A stretch of 51,237 nt of DNA from Anaerolineae bacterium (GTDB taxonomy: Bacteria > Chloroflexota > Anaerolineae > DRVO01), in the NCBI GenBank assembly GCA_013178015.1, contig JABLXR010000030.1:1-51237 (forward strand), in the 5' to 3' direction. The position numbers and the translations under genes are program-made. Below, piece after piece: positions 48,301 to 51,237 of this stretch. The notes under the pieces are model-generated. The model searched no databases and had not been told where the DNA came from. It saw only the letters and a program-made list of their open reading frames with translations. Numbering within the stretch: the first letter of the stretch is position 1; the number at the start of each line of letters is the position of its first letter.

Positions 48301-48538
48301 CCAGGCTGGGCGCTATCGGGCGCTGCATCGCTTCTGTTCCCTGCCTGCTGGCTGGCAGTGGTTCCTGGCCCGCGCCAGATGGCAGCTCGCCCAACGCTGG
48401 CTCGACTGTGAGAAACCGCTAACCGAGGTGGGACTGGGCTTTACACGTCTGCGTTGGGCGTCTAGACTTTGGCGGTTAGCTGGCGCGGATGCGGCGGACG
48501 CCCACCGCGCCAGGGTCAGCACATTCCTTGGAGGTTAG
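48257..48538 (+). CDS. Doubtful 93-residue frame before superoxide dismutase
   Basis: The frame starts in the last copy of the 86-bp array and ends four bases before the superoxide dismutase start. The product is Trp- and Arg-rich (GWQWFLARARWQLAQRWLDC) and has no recognised family. The region after 48300 is not repeated elsewhere and has a mild helical look, but no ribosome site was found. It may equally be non-coding leader. Confidence 0.22.
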   Translation: MVEVLRRATTDDCRSQAGRYRALHRFCSLPAGWQWFLARARWQLAQRWLDCEKPLTEVGLGFTRLRWASRLWRLAGADAADAHRARVSTFLGG

Positions 48539-48542
48539 TGAG

Positions 48543-49148
48543 ATGCCGCACGAATTGCCGCCCCTGCCCTATGACTACAATGCCCTGGAGCCAGTGATTG
48601 ACGAGGAGACTCTTCGTCTGCATCACGACAAGCATCACCAGGCGTACGTCTCCGGCCTGAACAAGGCGGAAGAGGAGTTGGCCAAGGCCCGCCAGTCCGG
48701 TGATTACTCGCTCATCAAGTACTGGGAGAAGAACGCCGCCTTCCACGGCTCGGGCCACATTCTGCACACGCTGTTCTGGGAGAACCTGACCCCGAAGGAT
48801 CAGGCCAAGGGTCAGCCCTCCGGGCACCTAGCGGAAGCGATTGAGCGCGACTTTGGCAGCTTCGATGCTTTCAAGGCTCAGCTGACCGCCGCCACCATAG
48901 AGGTGGAGGCCAGCGGCTGGGGTATCCTCGCCTACCGGCCCATGGACGGTAAGCTGGTCGTCTTGCAGGCGGAGAAGCATCAGAACCTGACCCAGTGGGG
49001 TGCCCAGCCGCTGCTGGTGTTCGATGCCTGGGAGCACGCCTACTATCTCAAGTACAGGAACGCCCGCGCCGATTTCGTGAAGGCGCTGTGGGATATCGTG
49101 AACTGGGACGCGGTGGGGGAGCGTTACTGCCGCGTGGCCGGCTGCTGA
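48543..49148 (+). CDS. Superoxide dismutase (Fe/Mn family)
   Basis: The 201-residue protein has the Fe/Mn-SOD ligands: His27 in LRLHHDKHHQAYV, His75 in GSGHILHTLFWENL, and Asp and His in LVFDAWEHAYYLKYRN. GWGILAY and the closing ALWDIVNWDAVGERY are standard. It converts superoxide to oxygen and peroxide. Which metal it uses cannot be decided from sequence by eye. The ATG at 48543 has GGAGG eight bases upstream. No signal peptide is present, so it is cytosolic. Confidence 0.95.
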   Translation: MPHELPPLPYDYNALEPVIDEETLRLHHDKHHQAYVSGLNKAEEELAKARQSGDYSLIKYWEKNAAFHGSGHILHTLFWENLTPKDQAKGQPSGHLAEAIERDFGSFDAFKAQLTAATIEVEASGWGILAYRPMDGKLVVLQAEKHQNLTQWGAQPLLVFDAWEHAYYLKYRNARADFVKALWDIVNWDAVGERYCRVAGC

Positions 49149-49157
49149 AGCGCGGGA

Positions 49158-49328
49158 GGGGGAGAGGGGGAGACGCGGAGACGGGGAGACGGGGAGACGG
49201 GGAGACGCGGAGACGGGGAGAAGGGGAGACGCGGAGACGTTACTTCAGTATTCGCCTCTACCATCTCCCCGTCTCTCCCTCACCCCGTCTCCGTGTCTCC
49301 CCTTCACCCTGTCTCCCCCTCTCCCCTC
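49158..49328. repeat. GGGGAGAC-word inverted-repeat element
   Basis: The left arm (to about 49238) is a run of GGGGAGACG and GCGGAGACG words. A short spacer (TTACTTCAGTATTCGCCTCT) follows, and the right arm repeats CGTCTCCCC and related words. The arms of about 65-80 bases could pair almost fully. It lies between superoxide dismutase and the GH3 gene and may end dismutase transcription. Confidence 0.9.
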
Positions 49329-49333
49329 TGCCG

Positions 49334-49342
49334 TGCTATACT
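49334..49342 (+). promoter_or_regulatory. Extended -10 promoter for the GH3 gene, leaderless
   Basis: TGCTATACT is followed after six bases by GTG at 49349. Transcription is expected at or next to the start codon. No ribosome site precedes the GTG. Confidence 0.5.
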
Positions 49343-49348
49343 GGGTCC

Positions 49349-51237
49349 GTGGCGAAGCGACTGTGTCTGCCGGGGCTGTTCCTGGTGGTGGCCCTTATCC
49401 TCTCCCCGCTCGCAACGATGCCTGCCGGCGCTGAGGAGGACCCCGTCCTCGAGTTCATCGCTGGCCTCTCGACCAGGGAGAAGGTAGGCCAGCTCTTCCT
49501 CGTCGCCTTCCACGGATCGAACGTAGACAAGTCCACCGCAATAGCTGAACTCATCCAGCGCTATCGCATCGGCGGCGTGGTTCTATCTGCCGAGCGGGGC
49601 AACATAGACAACGGCGGCAACGCCGCTGCCCAGGTCCGGGATTTGGCCAGGCAGCTTCAGTCGCTGGCCTTGGAGGGGCCGGGCCGCACCCCGACGCCCA
49701 CCGTTCGACCCAACATCCAGCGGGAGGCAGAGCAATCGGTCCCTCGGCCCACTGCCACGCCGGTGCCGATGTACCCCGCCAACGTGCATCCCATCCCCCT
49801 GTTCATCGCTGTGGAACAGGACGGCGATGGCTATCCTCACACTGACATCCGCAGCGGGCTGACGGAGCTGCCCAGTGCCATGTCGGTCGGCGCCACGTGG
49901 CGGGTGGAGAACGCCTACAGAGTGGGCAGCATCGTTGGGTCAGAGTTAGCGGCGCTCGGGGTGAACTTTCTCCTGGGGCCGAGCGCGGACGTGCTGCAGC
50001 GCACGCGGCCCGGCATGCCGGGCGACATCGGAGTGCGCTCCTTCGGAGGCGATCCTTTCTGGGTGGCCGAGATGGGGAGGGCCTACGTCCGCGGTGTGCA
50101 CGAGGGGTCGGGTGGCATGGTGCTGACGGTGGCCAAGCACTTCCCCGGCCTGGGAAGCAGTGACCGGAAGGCCACAGAGGAAGTGGCCACAGTGCACAAG
50201 AGCCTGCAGGAGTTGCGGCACATGGAGCTGGCTCCCTTCTTCGCCCTCACCGCCGCCGAGGAGGGGGATGCCGGGGCCGTGGTTGACGGGATGATGACCA
50301 GTCCTCTCATACGTTACCGCGGCTTCCAGGGCAACATACGTCAGCTCACCCGGCCCATCGGCCTTGATGCCGACGGGTTGTCGGCGCTGATGGCGCTTCC
50401 CGAGTTCCAGTCCTGGCGGCGGGAGGGCCTGCTAGTGAGTGGACCGCTGGGCCTGCCGGCCGTGCGCAAGTTCTACGACGCCCAGGGTAGGTCCTTCCCT
50501 CACAGGAGCATCGCCCAGGAAGCCTTGATGGCTGGGAATGACCTCATCTTCGTGGCTGATTTCGCCCTGGAGGACGACTGGGAGATCCAGGCAGCCAACA
50601 TCAGGGATACCCTCCAGTACTTCGCCGAGAAGTACGAGACCGATCCTGCCTTCCGCGCTCGGGTAGACGATTCCCTGCAGCGGATCATGCGGCTGAAGTT
50701 CCGGCTGTACGACGAATTCTCGCTGCAGGCTGTCGTGCGTTTCCCCGAGCTGCCGCCGGCTCGGACGGCCGAGGTAGCCGAGATCGCCCGCGAGGCTATC
50801 ACCCTGATATACCCGGGTGCCGATGAGCTGGCCGATCGCCTGTCGGGCCCGCCGCTGCGGGATGAGAGCATGCTCATTTTCACTGACGTTCGGCCGGTCT
50901 CCGAGTGCGTCGGGTGTGCTGCCTTCCAGGACGTGAGCCAGGAAGCCTTCGAGAGCACCATCGTGCGCCTATATGGTCCAAGCGGAAGCGGTCAAGTCTT
51001 GGGCGTGAATATCCGCAGTTTCACCTTCCAGGCCCTCAAGGAACTCCTGGAAGCCGAGGAGGCGGGGAAGGAGCTAAGCCCGGCCCAGGCTGCACTGAGC
51101 GGCTGGTTGCAGGACTCCCAGTGGATCATCTTCCTCATGCGAGAGGTGGACGTGGCCGAGCACCCCAGCTCGGACGCGATCCGGCAGTTCCTCAAGCAGC
51201 GGTCGGACTGGATGCGCAACAAGCGGCTAGTCGTCTT
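49349..51237 (+). CDS. Glycoside hydrolase family 3-like exported protein (3' end beyond window)
   Basis: The frame is open from GTG 49349 to the window end (over 629 residues). It starts with a signal peptide (basic MAKR, then LPGLFLVVALILSPLATMPA). GH3 N-domain features follow: STREKVGQLFLVAFHG, a RYRIGGVVL strand, PLFIAVEQDGDG, LGVNFLLGPSADVL and VAKHFPGLGSSDRKATEE. NagZ-type enzymes use a His/Asp pair within KHFPGHG...; here the last motif residue differs (KHFPGLG), so catalysis may be altered or of another type. A Pro/Thr-rich insert (RTPTPTVRPN and following) interrupts the domain. Likely beta-N-acetylhexosaminidase or beta-glucosidase-like on the cell surface. The GTG has a -10 box seven bases upstream, suggesting a leaderless mRNA. 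Confidence 0.8.
   Translation, partial: MAKRLCLPGLFLVVALILSPLATMPAGAEEDPVLEFIAGLSTREKVGQLFLVAFHGSNVDKSTAIAELIQRYRIGGVVLSAERGNIDNGGNAAAQVRDLARQLQSLALEGPGRTPTPTVRPNIQREAEQSVPRPTATPVPMYPANVHPIPLFIAVEQDGDGYPHTDIRSGLTELPSAMSVGATWRVENAYRVGSIVGSELAALGVNFLLGPSADVLQRTRPGMPGDIGVRSFGGDPFWVAEMGRAYVRGVHEGSGGMVLTVAKHFPGLGSSDRKATEEVATVHKSLQELRHMELAPFFALTAAEEGDAGAVVDGMMTSPLIRYRGFQGNIRQLTRPIGLDADGLSALMALPEFQSWRREGLLVSGPLGLPAVRKFYDAQGRSFPHRSIAQEALMAGNDLIFVADFALEDDWEIQAANIRDTLQYFAEKYETDPAFRARVDDSLQRIMRLKFRLYDEFSLQAVVRFPELPPARTAEVAEIAREAITLIYPGADELADRLSGPPLRDESMLIFTDVRPVSECVGCAAFQDVSQEAFESTIVRLYGPSGSGQVLGVNIRSFTFQALKELLEAEEAGKELSPAQAALSGWLQDSQWIIFLMREVDVAEHPSSDAIRQFLKQRSDWMRNKRLVV

Larger units (their letters stand above)
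47692..48542. other. 850-base divergent intergenic region
   Basis: The region lies between the minus-strand dehydrogenase and plus-strand superoxide dismutase. It holds a hairpin (47771-47793), an unremarkable stretch (47800-48080), an 86-bp array (48081-48300) and a doubtful small frame (48257-48538). No clear promoter for superoxide dismutase was found. Confidence 0.55.

Noticed and set aside
1-51237. tRNA, rRNA or transposase genes
   Set aside because: None recognised on either strand by eye; short tRNAs could be missed without a covariance search.

Overview
The window is a GC-rich bacterial chromosome segment (estimated at about 65% G+C by eye). Gene content points to Chloroflexota, probably an Anaerolineae-like lineage: a Tat/lipoprotein peptide-type solute-binding protein with a Pro/Ala/Thr-rich linker, a run of GT-C membrane glycosyltransferases including an Agl23-like protein, several Gfo/Idh/MocA oxidoreductases, and amidohydrolase/MBL/glycosidase catabolic clusters. 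This placement is an inference from family content, since no rRNA or marker gene is present. Fe/Mn superoxide dismutase suggests tolerance of oxygen. No tRNA, rRNA, CRISPR array, transposase or phage gene was recognised.

Layout. 0-7.7 kb (minus): an alkaline-phosphatase-family enzyme, a family 5 solute-binding lipoprotein and a large FtsX-type permease. 8.5-10.5 kb (plus): rarA and a stand-alone pyruvate-kinase C-terminal domain protein. 10.6-11.5 kb (minus): a small membrane protein and a hemerythrin-like protein. 12.4-15 kb (plus): an SDR, a class I mannose-6-phosphate isomerase and a TPR protein. 15-22.8 kb (minus): three consecutive GT-C-type membrane proteins, one fused to an NHL propeller and one to PA14-like domains. 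23-28.5 kb (minus): a PD-(D/E)XK nuclease and two UvrD-type helicases, resembling an AddAB/RecBCD machine split over three genes. 29.3-31.9 kb (plus): a SIMPL-domain protein, a YrdB-like protein and a ZIP transporter. 32-38.7 kb (minus): an amphi-Trp protein, an M14 peptidase, a tightly overlapping trio (glycosidase-like, MBL hydrolase, amidohydrolase) and an alpha/beta hydrolase. 38.9-47.7 kb: a molybdopterin-domain lipoprotein, a second SDR, two Gfo/Idh/MocA dehydrogenases, an amidohydrolase/AAC(3)-like pair, a cold-shock protein and a class III aminotransferase. 48.5-51.2 kb (plus): superoxide dismutase and an open-ended GH3 enzyme.

The most unusual layer is between, and once inside, the genes. 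At least five families of element share one design: short tandem words, a unique spacer, then the reverse complement of the words (words GCTGAT, CCGCAGAG, GCGCAAAG, TTACAGG, GGGGAGAC). One lies in frame inside a helicase gene. Separately, a family with a core hairpin followed by ACTCCTCG occurs as two 69-bp copies with GAGGAGT/CTCCTC ends and, more loosely, as 105-bp and 102-bp tandem arrays. A 123-bp array and an 86-bp array add to this.

Putative -10 boxes in the window repeatedly read GCTAYNNT. Two of them sit so close to GTG codons that leaderless mRNAs are likely. Coordinates, starts and hairpins were worked out by eye; family names are by recognition and not by database search.
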